64,000 bases of DNA from Fraxinus americana. Lineage: Eukaryota; Streptophyta; Magnoliopsida; Lamiales; Oleaceae. Position numbers and translations under genes: made by a program. The notes beneath the pieces were generated by a model. The model searched no databases and had not been told where the DNA came from. It worked only from the letters and a program-made list of their open reading frames with translations. The stretch is taken from the NCBI GenBank assembly GCA_035079005.1, contig CM068713.1, positions 945,001 through 1,009,000 of the forward strand, in the 5' to 3' direction. Of the stretch, positions 11,821 through 22,026 are shown piece after piece. Numbering within the stretch: position 1 is the stretch's first letter; each line of letters starts with the position of its first letter.

Positions 11821-12400
11821 TCCTTAATCGAAGTGACAAACAAAAAGACACAACCGCCGTTACTGCTCTTGAAAAACGGCACAACTGTCGTTCTGAATGG
11901 GAAGAGATTATTTATTAGAATGGTATGACGATCTTTATATTTGCAAGTATAATGATAATGTAAAAGACTTGTGCCGTTACTGATCATATAATGTCTACTA
12001 TAACGGCACAAGTGTCGTTATGCTGTGGGAAAAAATTCAACGAGAACGCCACCAGTGTCGTTACTGTCCAGAAAACGACACTTGTGTCGTTCTGCCTGGA
12101 AACACCTGTACAGAGCACCATGACGCATTTGAGACACAATATTCGGTTAGATAAACTCATTTGAAAAAGCACAAGCGATGTTTTAGCGTAACAAAAAAGA
12201 TATATGTGCATCATAACTGCCGTTCTGGCTTCATCGAGTCCAAGACAAGGACACAATCACTCGTTCCAATACATTATAAGTAGTTTGCTTTTCAAAACGA
12301 CAAAAGTAGTACATCGTAGCATAACACCACCATCCCTTTTCAATATTACAAAAGCTGTACATCACAACACCACAAAAGCCTCATATGTGCCATGTTGTCT
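11821..12400. other. Spacer between the two MULE genes, further boxes, no gene
   Basis: Boxes related to AACGGCACAAGTGTCGTT continue to about 12100. From 12200 to 12400 lies the 3' flank of the transposase gene, with no other feature. Confidence 0.6.
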
Positions 12401-14781
12401 TCATTGTTCATGTATCTCACTGAGTGGTACACGATTTGTACAAGTGATACGGTTATGCCCAGTTTTCAGACACCTACTACACTTACGAGACTTGCGCATC
12501 TCTCCGGCTGATTGTTTCCTTTTTTTTGGTGGACGTCCACTTCCTCTTTGTGTCAACGGTCGTATCACCTTTCTTAATCGAACATTATCGGGAATTTCCC
12601 AGTCCGCCTCATTTGGCAGTGGATATATATATTCAGAATAAGCTTGTTTCCAGGAAGAAGTGCTATAAAATGGAGAGCAAAACCTGTAACAGTTATCCCG
12701 AGCATCCTTCACTACAGCAATTGCATGTGCACATGGAAATTGGTCCAGATCAAATTCCTTGCATGTGCATGTCCCCCTCTCCAAATGAACAATGAAACTT
12801 TCCATTTCATCACTCACTTGCATCTCATCTGGGCTGAGAGCTTTCACCTCGAAGCCTTTTGACTCGTTATACCTATCATACATCTTCTCCTCCAAAGGCG
12901 GGGTGAGGTAGCTCGTACATTTTTCGGCAACAACACGTCTATCATGAAACCATATTTGCATCTTCTCTCTGATATGCTCGACCAAAGCAAGTATAGGAAA
13001 TTCTCGAGCACTTTTCAACAATGCATTCAATGATTCTGCATTGTTTGTGGTCATACTATTGTACCTGATTCCATTGAAATGTGTTCTTGACCAATACTCC
13101 ACACCAACATCATCCTCCAAGTACCCTCGAATTTTCTCGTGTAGACTGCATAATGCTTGCATATTGATCTCAAATTTTAGTAAACTATATGCCTCTGCAA
13201 TAGCTCTAAACAATGACATAATATGAATGCGAGGAAATTTGCTCTTCAAGTTATTTTGCAGATGCCATATACAATTACCATGATGTGCGTTAGAATAGAT
13301 GTTGTTAAAACCATTTGATATGCTTGGTGCACGATCAGATATAAAGACTAGCTCGTCTGTGTCGCCTGTTATTTGCCGCAATTTCTGAAAGAACCAAGTC
13401 CAGGAGTTATTATTTTCTGAATCTACTATGCCCCACGCAAGTGGATAAATTTGACGATTTGCATCTTGGCATGTGGCAACAAGTAACGTACCTCGATACT
13501 TAGATTTCAAAAATGTTCCATCCACACAAATTACCCGTCGGATTGAAGAGAGGAATCTACGTATGCTTGGTCCTAATGCCATGTAAAAAAAAACATGAAA
13601 CGTCCATCATTATCAGTTTCAATAAAAGTTAACGTGCCAGGATTTTTTCTCTCCAAAACGTGGCAATACAATGGCAACTTCGCATAGCTATCATCAGGGC
13701 TACCTCGAACCTCTTTGTAAGCAAATTCTTTGGCCATGTACGCCTTGTGATAGTTTATAGTTATGCCAAATTCTCGTCGAATGTCATTGATGATGTTTCT
13801 TGGTCTGTACACTATGTTGGCATCCTGATACTTTGGAGCTCCAATTACCGAATAGGTAGCATGTCTATTATCCCTGCGACAAACACTCATGGAGCAAGTG
13901 TGATGACCAGAATATTTTCGTATTTGAAAAATCACAGATTCAGCTATCCTCGTTGCCCGTAAATGCCAGTTGCAACTTTCCCCAACACAAACTACTGTAT
14001 ACACACTCTTATTTGATTTCTTTACTTTGAATTCAAATTGGTACTTCACAGCAAGGAGTTGGATTTTTGATATCAAAGCACTTTTAGTTGGAAATAATTC
14101 ATCTTCATGTACATCTTCATTTTCCGGAATCCTAGCCGATGATCTATATGGAATTGAACAGACAACTTCTTTTGAAGTACCAATAATGTCCTCTTGCATG
14201 GAGAAATCAACATTGTTTTCATCTCTAAGAGGAGATTCATCTTGGAAAACTTGTTTTTTGGAACTACCTTGAATTATGGTCAAATTATCCCAATCCACAT
14301 AGTTTCTTTCTATATCATTCCCATAATCGCCATCGTATTGCTCAATTTCATTTCGATTGCTCATATCTCCCTTCTCTATTTCACCATTGGTTTTTACTCC
14401 ACCATCTCTTTCAAACTCCCTTGCACTATCACACTCATCTGCAACTTTGGTTGATATAGTCACGCAAAGAGGATGCTTTGTACATATAGAAAGAAACCAC
14501 TTCACTTTCATGTCACAATTAATCCTTTGTGGTGGAACTGAAAACTTAGACATACCAGGGTTAAGAGACATCATCTCAATTTCATATAACTTTGAATCCA
14601 CGTTAACAAGTTCTTGCACTTTGTTGTACAATTCTATATACGAAATGTTAGTTGGAACATAAAGAATATCCACATTTTCTTCGCCATTCCCTTCATAACT
14701 CCATGTCCATTTGCCTTCTTCAGTCTTTTTAAACTCAACAAAATAACATACTTGTACCCATATCATTTCTACAGAATCCAT
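12401..14781 (-). CDS. mudrA: MUDRA-type MULE transposase, one homopolymer frameshift
   Basis: On the minus strand the ATG at 14781 follows a splice acceptor (TTTGCAG before CTATGG), implying an intron in the 5' leader. Allowing for one frameshift the protein has about 793 residues. In order it shows a PB1-like N-terminal part (about 1-110), the plant MuDR DNA-binding region (around LFPTKSALISKIQLL...GHHTCS, about 230-310), the MULE transposase core with Asp in VICVDGTFLK, Asp in LVFISDRAPS and a candidate Glu in NNAESLNALL, a SWIM zinc finger (CTCKEF...FPCAHA), a basic stretch, and a C-terminal CCHC knuckle (CSRCLKTGHNRITC). It would bind element ends and cut and paste the MULE. A run of nine A at 13585-13593 lies exactly where the frame changes, so an assembly error is possible. 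Confidence 0.88.
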
Positions 14782-15369
14782 AGCTGCAAATAAAATAAAA
14801 AAGTTAAATAGTTTACTCAAATATATATCAAAGTAATATGAAAATAGCCATCATATTTAAATTATCAAAGTGACCACATTGTATTATCAAGAACGGACAG
14901 ACCATAACCGATATTGTTTGTATTGTCATTTTACATGGACGATAACGACTGTACTGTCGTTCTACACTACGTAAAACGGCTGGACTGTCGTTCTGAACTA
15001 CAAATCGTCCAATAGTTGCGGAAATACACCAATAGTAAAAACAAATCAGCTAAAATATCATTTCATACTATATTCAACAATAAAAGGACCAAATGTACAT
15101 GAGATTTATAAAAATACAATTTTCTTTTCTTCAAATAATGGAGATTTCAATGTAGGTAATATAGAAGCTAAAATCCTTCTTCAAATGCTCAAAATGTTGG
15201 AGAAGATAGGTGAGGAATATAATCAATAACAAGATTTTAGAAGGCGGCAAACATTGGAGATGAAGAGCACGTTGGATTTTTTTTTTCGCTCAAACAGTAC
15301 ATTGGTTTTCAGACAAGAGAAATGGTGAATTTGATGGGATGAAAAGGGTGTAAGAGTCTTTTTCTTTAT
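14782..15369. other. 5' flank of the transposase gene inside the MULE
   Basis: Non-coding. Two more palindromic boxes, AACGACTGTACTGTCGTT (14944-14961) and AACGGCTGGACTGTCGTT (14975-14992), lie 160-210 bp upstream of the transposase start codon, which would be a suitable place for transposase or regulator binding. Nothing else is recognised. Confidence 0.55.
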
Positions 15370-15462
15370 GGGGATGTTTTAGACAATTTGCCATGTTTAT
15401 TTATTGTATTTTTTTTATTAAGGCCATTTGACCAATAAACATTGACAAATGGTCTTTTTTCC
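15370..15462 (-). repeat. Right terminal inverted repeat region of the MULE
   Basis: Read from the right end inward it starts GGAAAAAAGACCATTTGTCA and contains ATTGGTCAAATGGC, matching the left end imperfectly. The histone pseudogene begins about 130 bp beyond it. Confidence 0.55.
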
Positions 15463-15590
15463 AACTACTTGGTTTGACCAGGTCTTTTAACAAAGAATCC
15501 CCAACAAAATTGCCCATTTGCTTGCAAATCTCTTAAAACACGCTCGTGTAAAATTCGTTTGCTGTGAATTCTATCTGCTGTAAAATCGAA

Positions 15591-16260
15591 ATAGCGGGTC
15601 GGGGCAAGACTCTTGGATCCGAAGCAGCAAAGAAGGCGACGTCGAGGAGCAGCAAGGCGGGGCTCCAATTCCCTGTGGGTCGTATAGCCCGTTTCCTCAA
15701 GGCCGGGAAGTACACCAAGCGTGTTGGTGCCGGTGCTCCTGTCTACCTCGCTGCCGTCATCTAGTACCTTGCTCCTGAGGTATTTAAAAGATTTTGTCAA
15801 CTTCATTATGAAAATTCCCAAGTCCAAGAGTTTTCAGGTTTGGGGTTTTGGAATTTACGACCACCCCGTTTTAGGTTTAAATTTCGTCTCTGATTGAAAC
15901 CCGATTTTAGGTTTTTGTAATATATACTTTTATGTCGTGGTGGATGTTTTCGTTGCTTTTATGGTTTATATATATTAATTGAAAGCCCCATTTTTAGGTC
16001 TTGGAAAGTTTTATTTATAATTATTGTGATGATATTTTTCTGTTCAGGTGCTGGAACTGGCTGGGAATGCAGCAAGGGACAACAAGAAAACTAGAATTGT
16101 TCCAAGACACATTCAGTTGGCTGTAAGGAACGATGAACAACTAAGCAAGCTTCTCGGAGATGTGACCATTGCTAATGGAGGAGTGATGCCAAACATTCAC
16201 AACCTTCTGCTTCCGAAGAAGACTGGTGGTTCATCAAAGCCCTCAGTTGATGAGGATTAG
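15591..16260 (+). pseudogene. H2A: Histone H2A pseudogene, start codon lost and nonsense mutation at an acidic-patch codon
   Basis: Two exons (15591-15779, 16048-16260) separated by a 268-bp GT-AG intron encode a complete plant replication-type H2A: N-tail GRGKTLGS, histone-fold segments GLQFPVGRIARFLKAGKY and ELAGNAARDNKKTRIVPRH, docking region GGVMPNIHNLLLP and a short acidic C-tail ending in SVDED. The retained intron shows it is not a retrocopy. Defects: the initiator position reads ATA (15591-15593) and the codon for the first acidic-patch glutamate is TAG (15762-15764). A second acidic-patch glutamate is Gln (NDEQLSK), and the usual acidic residue after KY is a Lys (KYTKRVGAG). The MULE ends 129 bp upstream, so it may have removed the promoter; that order of events is inferred. 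Confidence 0.92.
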
Positions 16261-18431
16261 GTGATTTGAACGTGTGGAAGATAAGGGACATTGAATCAGC
16301 TTTGTAGTTTTTAGTATTAAAAAGTTAAGTCTTGGAAAGCTAGATTAATTAGGTCTTTTTTTCTATAGATTTTTCTTTTTTGACATTTTCTTCTAGTTTT
16401 AGGGAGTAGTTGTTATTTTTTCTTTTTTAATATAAATATGAAGGAATGATTGCTAATCTAAATTCCTTTAGTTCAAATTAATGAAGAACTGCATTAAGAA
16501 GACATTTAAATCTTGAAACTTTGTTGTTTGGGAAATATAATGGAATTTGCAACTCATGATAGCAATGTTTGTGAGTTGGACCATAGGTATATGTTGTCTT
16601 GAAAATGTTTCGGTTTCTTGATTTCTGTTGGCTGATGATTCTTCTGGTAGTTTCCTCTATGTTTGATGGTGTAAATGTTTGAATCCTAAGTGGATGAGAT
16701 TGATGGATGGTAGTTTTTTGAATTTGGATAATGTAGTTGATTGTGTGCAAATTAATGTTTGTTTAGAATTTAATTTAGGCTGTTTGATGGGTGCTTTTTA
16801 CACACTTATTTAGACAACAAAACATGGACAATTATTGGTAACTATATCGAAATATGGTTTAATTTTATACAAATTGTGTGTTGTAGGATAACATTGATGG
16901 ATATGACTAAAATGGAAGAAATTCAAAATTTAGGGATCAAAGTGCAAATAGCTGAAAGATGAATCGGAGAAAGAAACAAGGATGAGAAATAGTCAAAAAC
17001 CAATTGAGCAAGGCAATGAAGTGTCGGGAGAAGAAGAAGTAAGAAAAGAGGTCGAAACGAGAAAACGGAGTTCGGGGACTAAAACATAACATTCGGAATT
17101 TAAGCAACATTATGTGGTCGCATAGTGTAAATATTATGTGGTCGCATGGTAGGCTTCAGAGAATTTGATGATTAATTTTATTGAACTATGCGGTCGCATA
17201 ATACAGTTCCGGAGGAAAAAATCTGGTTTTCTTATTTGAATAAAACTCTTATGGAAACAAATCTTGAAGCATCTTTTAAAACCCTTGAGTTGTCCATAAT
17301 GCATTACAACATATTTTAAGAGCTTTTGAGAGAAGATGAGGAGGTAAGAAACACGAAGATTGATTTCAAGATTCGAGAATTCAATTCAAACAGTATTTGA
17401 GCGATGTCGATTCTTTAATATTTCTTTTGTTTTCTTCATAATATGCTAGGCTAGATTTCTTTGTGCTAGGAGAACGATAAATCATGTAATATGAGTTTTT
17501 AATCTTTAATTTTAAATGTTTGACATCAAAAACATGTTTTTGAGTATATGATTTTCTTTTCTCCATAATTATTGTGCACGGTAGTTGTGTGAATTTTGTG
17601 GCCTGTTTTATGCATTCGAAAGAAGGAAAATATGTTCGATGTATATAAATTGTCATAGGGTTCGATAGAGGATACAAATATACCGCTATACTCTATATGA
17701 ATCTTTAAGTGTTCATAAAAATTCATGAACTTTTTTATATTCGTATTCATCATAGAAATATAGTTGGCTCATATATAAAAAGTAGGTTTAACATTACTCG
17801 AGAGAGATTGTTAAATAAAATAAGAACATTGATTCATTAAAATTCAATCGTGTTGTCAACGTGTAAAATTGGAGTTAAAACTGATTACTACATGAGAATT
17901 CGGGATCCTAGTACATTTGTTATTTATTAAACACATTAATCTGTATTTAGAATAATTTGCATTGAAGTTAGTTAAATTATACATCATTGTATAAGTAGAT
18001 TATTTTAGTTATAATTTTGTTATAACCAATCACCTCACATTAATCTGGTTTCGGTTAAGGTCGTACTAATTAAAATTGAACTAAATCAATCTCAATGGGA
18101 CGATACTTGGATTCAATTTCACTTTATTACTTGTTAACGAACTGTACACTTATTGTACTTTTAATTCGAAATATATTTTCGTGAACATTGTCTATATGCT
18201 GGGAAGCTAATCTAAAGTCCAATTGAGTTGTTTTTCCAAACTATTCTATGATTTTTCTTTTATTATTGCTTATTGAGTTTCTAGATTTAATAATTGCCAA
18301 GTTAGAATAATGGTAGAATGTGCTGTCCTCTGTCAGATAATGTAGTGCAATTTTGGTTCCCGAAAAGGAAATAGTTGAGATTTTTTTGGTTGCATTTTGC
18401 ATAATTTTTGTTTGTCAATTCTTTTTATTAC
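16261..18431. other. Intergenic DNA with a short palindromic repeat, no gene
   Basis: After the H2A 3' flank (a T-rich stretch to about 16440) only unassigned AT-rich sequence is seen. Around 17110-17205 the motif TATGYGGTCGCATA occurs three times, which recalls degraded retrotransposon sequence, but no ends or coding parts could be defined. Confidence 0.5.
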
Positions 18432-19448
18432 TGTGAGTAGTGAAAAATTTAAAATTTTTCCTAACTTTATTATCGAAGTCCACGCATGGCATAAATAATC
18501 ACACATAGACTTGGGGGACTATTGTTACGACTCGTAAAATGGAAGCTTCACGTGGCACCATAATTCACCGGTGGGATCGATCTATTTGAGCCAGGGTGTA
18601 CTTTCTTAGCCTTTCAAGTATATTCCGAGGCCCTTCATCCGAGGCCATCATTGCTAGCCGAAGCCCTTTCATCCGAGGCCATCATTGCTAGCCGAAGCCC
18701 TTTCATCCGAGGTGGCTAGCCCTTTCATCCGAGGCCATCATTTCTAGCCCAGGCCCTTTCATCCGAGGCCATCATTGCTAGCTGGAGCCCTTTCATCCGA
18801 GGCCATGTTGTCAACCGAGGCCCAAGCATCATCCAATGTCATGTTGTCAACCGAGGCCCAAGCATTATCCGAGGCTCTGTGTAAGTGGCCGAAGCCCACA
18901 TCTTCCATATTCACTTCTCCCAAGAGATCTTCTACATAAAGATCTTATTTGGAATGATTGACGTGACTTTTGTGTAAAGTATATTTGTGTCTTGTCTTGT
19001 CAATGTAAGAGCATTTAATGCTTTGTAAGGTTAGGAGAGTCAACTTAATGGCTAGGACTTGATGTCTTGGCCGAGGAGATGGTGCCACGTGTAAATTGAT
19101 CCAAAGGTCACAATTTGAGTTGTAACACTATAAATACCCCAACCATTTAATACAATAGAAGCTAATGCCAAATTCCAAATGAAAAACTGAATATTTGGAA
19201 ACATATTACTCTCTTTTTACTACGAAAATTACAACTACAAATCTTGTTATTTATCGATTGGTTTCTTATACAATCGTATTTCTTTCTTCTTGCCGGAAGC
19301 CCTAACTCTGACGTCTCGTGCGGCGAGCTCCTCCAACGCCCGGATTTTGGAGCCTTTCTGACCGTTCTTCGGCATATGCATGTTGGACAAGGCTTGCACA
19401 TGCACGAGTGGGCCACGCATCTGTTGGCAACATTTTTTGGGGTCAACA
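18432..19448 (+). repeat. 5' LTR of the Gypsy element
   Basis: 1017 bp. It contains a minisatellite at about 18620-18880 built from a 33-34-bp unit (CCCTTTCATCCGAGGCCATC and relatives), a TATA box at 19129 and the shared 3' end. Copy-number differences in the minisatellite make it about 20 bp longer than the 3' LTR. Confidence 0.95.
19129..19136 (+). promoter_or_regulatory. TATA box of the 5' LTR
   Basis: TATAAATA in a GC-flanked context (ACACTATAAATACCCC), about 320 bp before the LTR end. The same box is present in the 3' LTR near 27247. Confidence 0.75.
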
Positions 19449-19450
19449 GA

Positions 19451-19468
19451 TTGGCGCCGTCTGTGGAA
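19451..19468 (+). promoter_or_regulatory. Primer-binding site of the Gypsy element
   Basis: TTGGCGCCGTCTGTGG lies two bases after the 5' LTR end. A TGGCGCCGT-type primer site is usual for plant Tat/Athila-like Gypsy elements. Confidence 0.75.
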
Positions 19469-19610
19469 AACCATACCATAACCACGAGCAACCCGTGGAA
19501 AAAGCCTCCTGAAAATATTTTGGGTATCCCCCTCGAAAGAGGATTTATTCTTGGGAAAAGAATAAGAGGAAGCCCCTTGAAAATATTAACAGTCTCAAGT
19601 TTCAAGAGAC

Positions 19611-20913
19611 ATGAGCTCAGAAGAAGAGGCTCCTCCCAGGCGTAACAGAGAAGCTGACAATGAGGCCCATGCGGTCTGACGTCGACCCCATCACCATCAC
19701 AGGCGAGGTGGTAGGAGGTTGGCGGCCCAGCTTACTAGGGAAATGGCAACCATAGCAGCCAACATGAGGAGCATCACTAATCAAAACTTGGCAATGCAAG
19801 AGTTACTAAGGCAAATGCAAGGCCAGGGAGATCCTCCACCTCCCTCCTTCGTTCCACAAGAGCCATATCAACCTGATAAGGTTCAAAGTCAAAGAGCTTA
19901 TTCCTCTAGGCAGCATAGGGGAGCAAGCCCAGTGGAAAGGGAAGTGGGAGTTGACATTTCCTCCAATTATGCCTCAGGCCGACCTTCCGAGGCCCCGTTT
20001 GATATGGAGGATAACTTCCCCCCCCCCGAATATGAGCCAGCACCGAGGCCCCAGAGATCAGCCAGTGTGTTTGATAGGCTTAGCCCAGCAGGTCAGAGGC
20101 GCAGACAAAGGAATGCCGCCCACACTCCTACAAGTAGGCCACAGCCCCCACCTCATGGGGTTCGCCAGCTGGAGGAAAGGCAAGAACGTGCCCCCCGTGC
20201 TATGCCGCCTCGTCATGAGCATCCCAGGAGGGAGGAGGAGGCTCGCAACCAGGCGGGACCTTCCGCGCAATAGCCTAGGTACGGTCCCCAGAGATCCGTG
20301 ACTTGGACGACAATGATAACAATTTGCCATTCTCAAGGGAATTGAGGAATGCCCAGGTCCCAATCATTACACAATGCCCAAAATACCCAAGTATGATGGA
20401 AGAGGCGACCCAGCAAAACACTTGAATAGCTACAAAACGCACATAAGCTTGAGAAGCGCCACCCCAGCTGTTAAGTGCAGGGCCTTTCACTTGACTTTAA
20501 GCGGAGCTGCTGAAATTTGGTATAGCAGGTTACCGCTTGGGAGCATTCGGAGCTGGCTAGAGTTCAAAACCACCTTCTTGAAAAGATTCGCTGTAAGCAA
20601 GGAGGGCGAGGCCCCAATCCAACGCCTCCAGGATATGAGGCAACAGCCTGAAGAAACTTTGAAAAGCTTTTTGTCCCGCTTTACGAACGAAATGACTTGT
20701 TGTGTTCAAGTCACTGATCGCGAGGCTCTATCCGCCCTAAGGGGAGGTCTCAACATGAACACCTTGTTTTGGAGAGACGTACAGAATCAAGATCCCCCAA
20801 CTTACGATACTTTGTTGGAGACGATGCGACGTGAAATCATCAACGAGGAACTGATAGAACATCGGAATAGAGCAAGTAGAGGCCTTCTACCCCCAACAAA
20901 GGCAACGTGGTAG
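19611..20913 (+). pseudogene. gag: Gypsy gag (capsid region), broken
   Basis: The first ATG (19611, MSSEEEAPP) runs into TGA at 19677. The frame continues as a proline- and arginine-rich N-terminal region to a TAG at 20271-20273. After a frame change the capsid core follows (20374-20913) with the retrotransposon gag pattern: MPKIPKYDGRGDPAKHL at its start, then AFHLTLSGAAEIWYSRL and SFLSRFTNEM. It would form the particle shell of the retroelement. At least one further frameshift lies near 20875. Confidence 0.88.
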
Positions 20914-22026
20914 AGGTCCAACCTCCCACTTGATGGATCAGCAGTGGGGTCAACCCAATGTTGAAGTTGCCCAAGGTTCAGGTCAAGCACTTGCTGCAGC
21001 CACCTTGAATGCTGTGCCACTTTGGCTTATGAGGATGTACCAGCCACAGGTATCCCCGCGAACCCACAAACACAACAGGCCCCCCGTAGAGGACGAGGTC
21101 GGGGAAGGAGTTCGAATCAAGGCAGAACTAACTCCCAAGGGTATTGCACTTATCACCATTCTTACAGTCATGCAACTGCTGACTGTAGAGACATAGCCTT
21201 GCATCCCAAAAATTCGGATTCCAGAGGCAACAATCAGAACACCTCAAGACCGAGGAGCAGGCCCCCGCCTAGGCAAGGCTCACGGCCTAGGCGAGATGAG
21301 GCCCCTTCCCATCACAGGGAAGCATCTCCTCGTGGAAGAGAACGGGAAAGGAATAGAAACTCAAATGAACACCAGCGAAGGGACCATCGAGGTAGACCAG
21401 ACGATACTCCAGTTCACGAGATTGACACCATTTTTGGAGGTCCTTATGTTGGCGGTGACACCAGAAATTCCCAAAGGAACTATGTACGAGAGGCCCGAGG
21501 TCCTCCATTGACTAGTTACATTGTGGGCAGCAGTTCACGAAGGAGTCAATCGCCTCCTATTGTGTTTACGCATGAAGATTCTGAAGGTATTCATTACCCC
21601 CACTGTGATGCCTTAGTAGTGAGAGCAGTGGTAGCTAGGAACGGATTGAGGCGAATGTTGGTAGATAACGGTAGCTCTGTGAACATTCTATTTGGGTCCA
21701 CCTTCGACAAGATGATCTTAGACCATGAGTTGACCCCGACTAACACACCTTTATATGGCTTCACCGGGGATAGCATTATCCCAAGGGGCAAAATCACCCT
21801 AACTGTGAAAATGGGAGAGCCTCCCCTATCAACCATGTGTTTCATGGAATTCTTAGTAGTGGACAGTAGGTCAGCCTACCATGGGGTGTTGGGGAGACCT
21901 GCGTTGAAGGACCTGGGAGCTGTCACCTCCATCCATCACTTATGCATAAAATTTCAAACTGATAGGGGGTGGCAACAGTCAAAGGAGACCAAAGAGTGGC
22001 TAGGGAATGCTATCTCAACTCTGTGA
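20914..22026 (+). pseudogene. Gypsy gag C-terminus and aspartic protease region, broken
   Basis: From 21022 a frame opens with an Arg-Gly-rich stretch, a zinc-finger-like CTYHHSYSHATADC (21146-21187) and a long Arg/Ser-rich linker. The protease domain follows, with the active-site motif LVDNGSSVNILF near 21657-21692 and the closing segment AYHGVLGRPAL near 21876-21908. The Asn after the catalytic Asp is usual in Tat and Athila proteases. The segment 20914-21021 is in another frame. Near 21966 an extra G throws the frame off; RT continues in the neighbouring frame. Confidence 0.85.

Larger units (their letters stand above)
4800..15462. mobile_element. Near-complete Mutator-like element (MULE) with Ulp1-protease and MUDRA genes
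   Basis: Two convergent genes typical of one MULE class (the ULP-carrying or KI-MULE/CUMULE type) share this element: a C48/Ulp1 protease gene on the plus strand and a MUDRA transposase gene on the minus strand. The terminal regions are alignable as diverged inverted repeats: the left end (about 4800-4920) and the reverse complement of the right end (about 15370-15462) share a GGAA...GGCCA/GACCA start, ATTGGaCAAAaGGC versus ATTGGtCAAAtGGC, and AAATGACA-like stretches. Candidate 9-bp target duplications are AACAAAATG (4791-4799) and AACTACTTG (15463-15471), 6 of 9 matching, which is weak. The interior is filled with palindromic box arrays. Both genes carry a one-base frameshift, so activity would need those to be assembly errors. 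Confidence 0.8.

Noticed and set aside
4791..15471. A firm 9-bp target duplication for the MULE
   Set aside because: The best pair (AACAAAATG and AACTACTTG) matches at only 6 of 9 positions, so it is given as a candidate only.
15564..15590. A possible new start codon for H2A upstream of the lost ATG
   Set aside because: The upstream in-frame codon is GTG, not ATG, and the TAG at 15762 would still truncate the protein.
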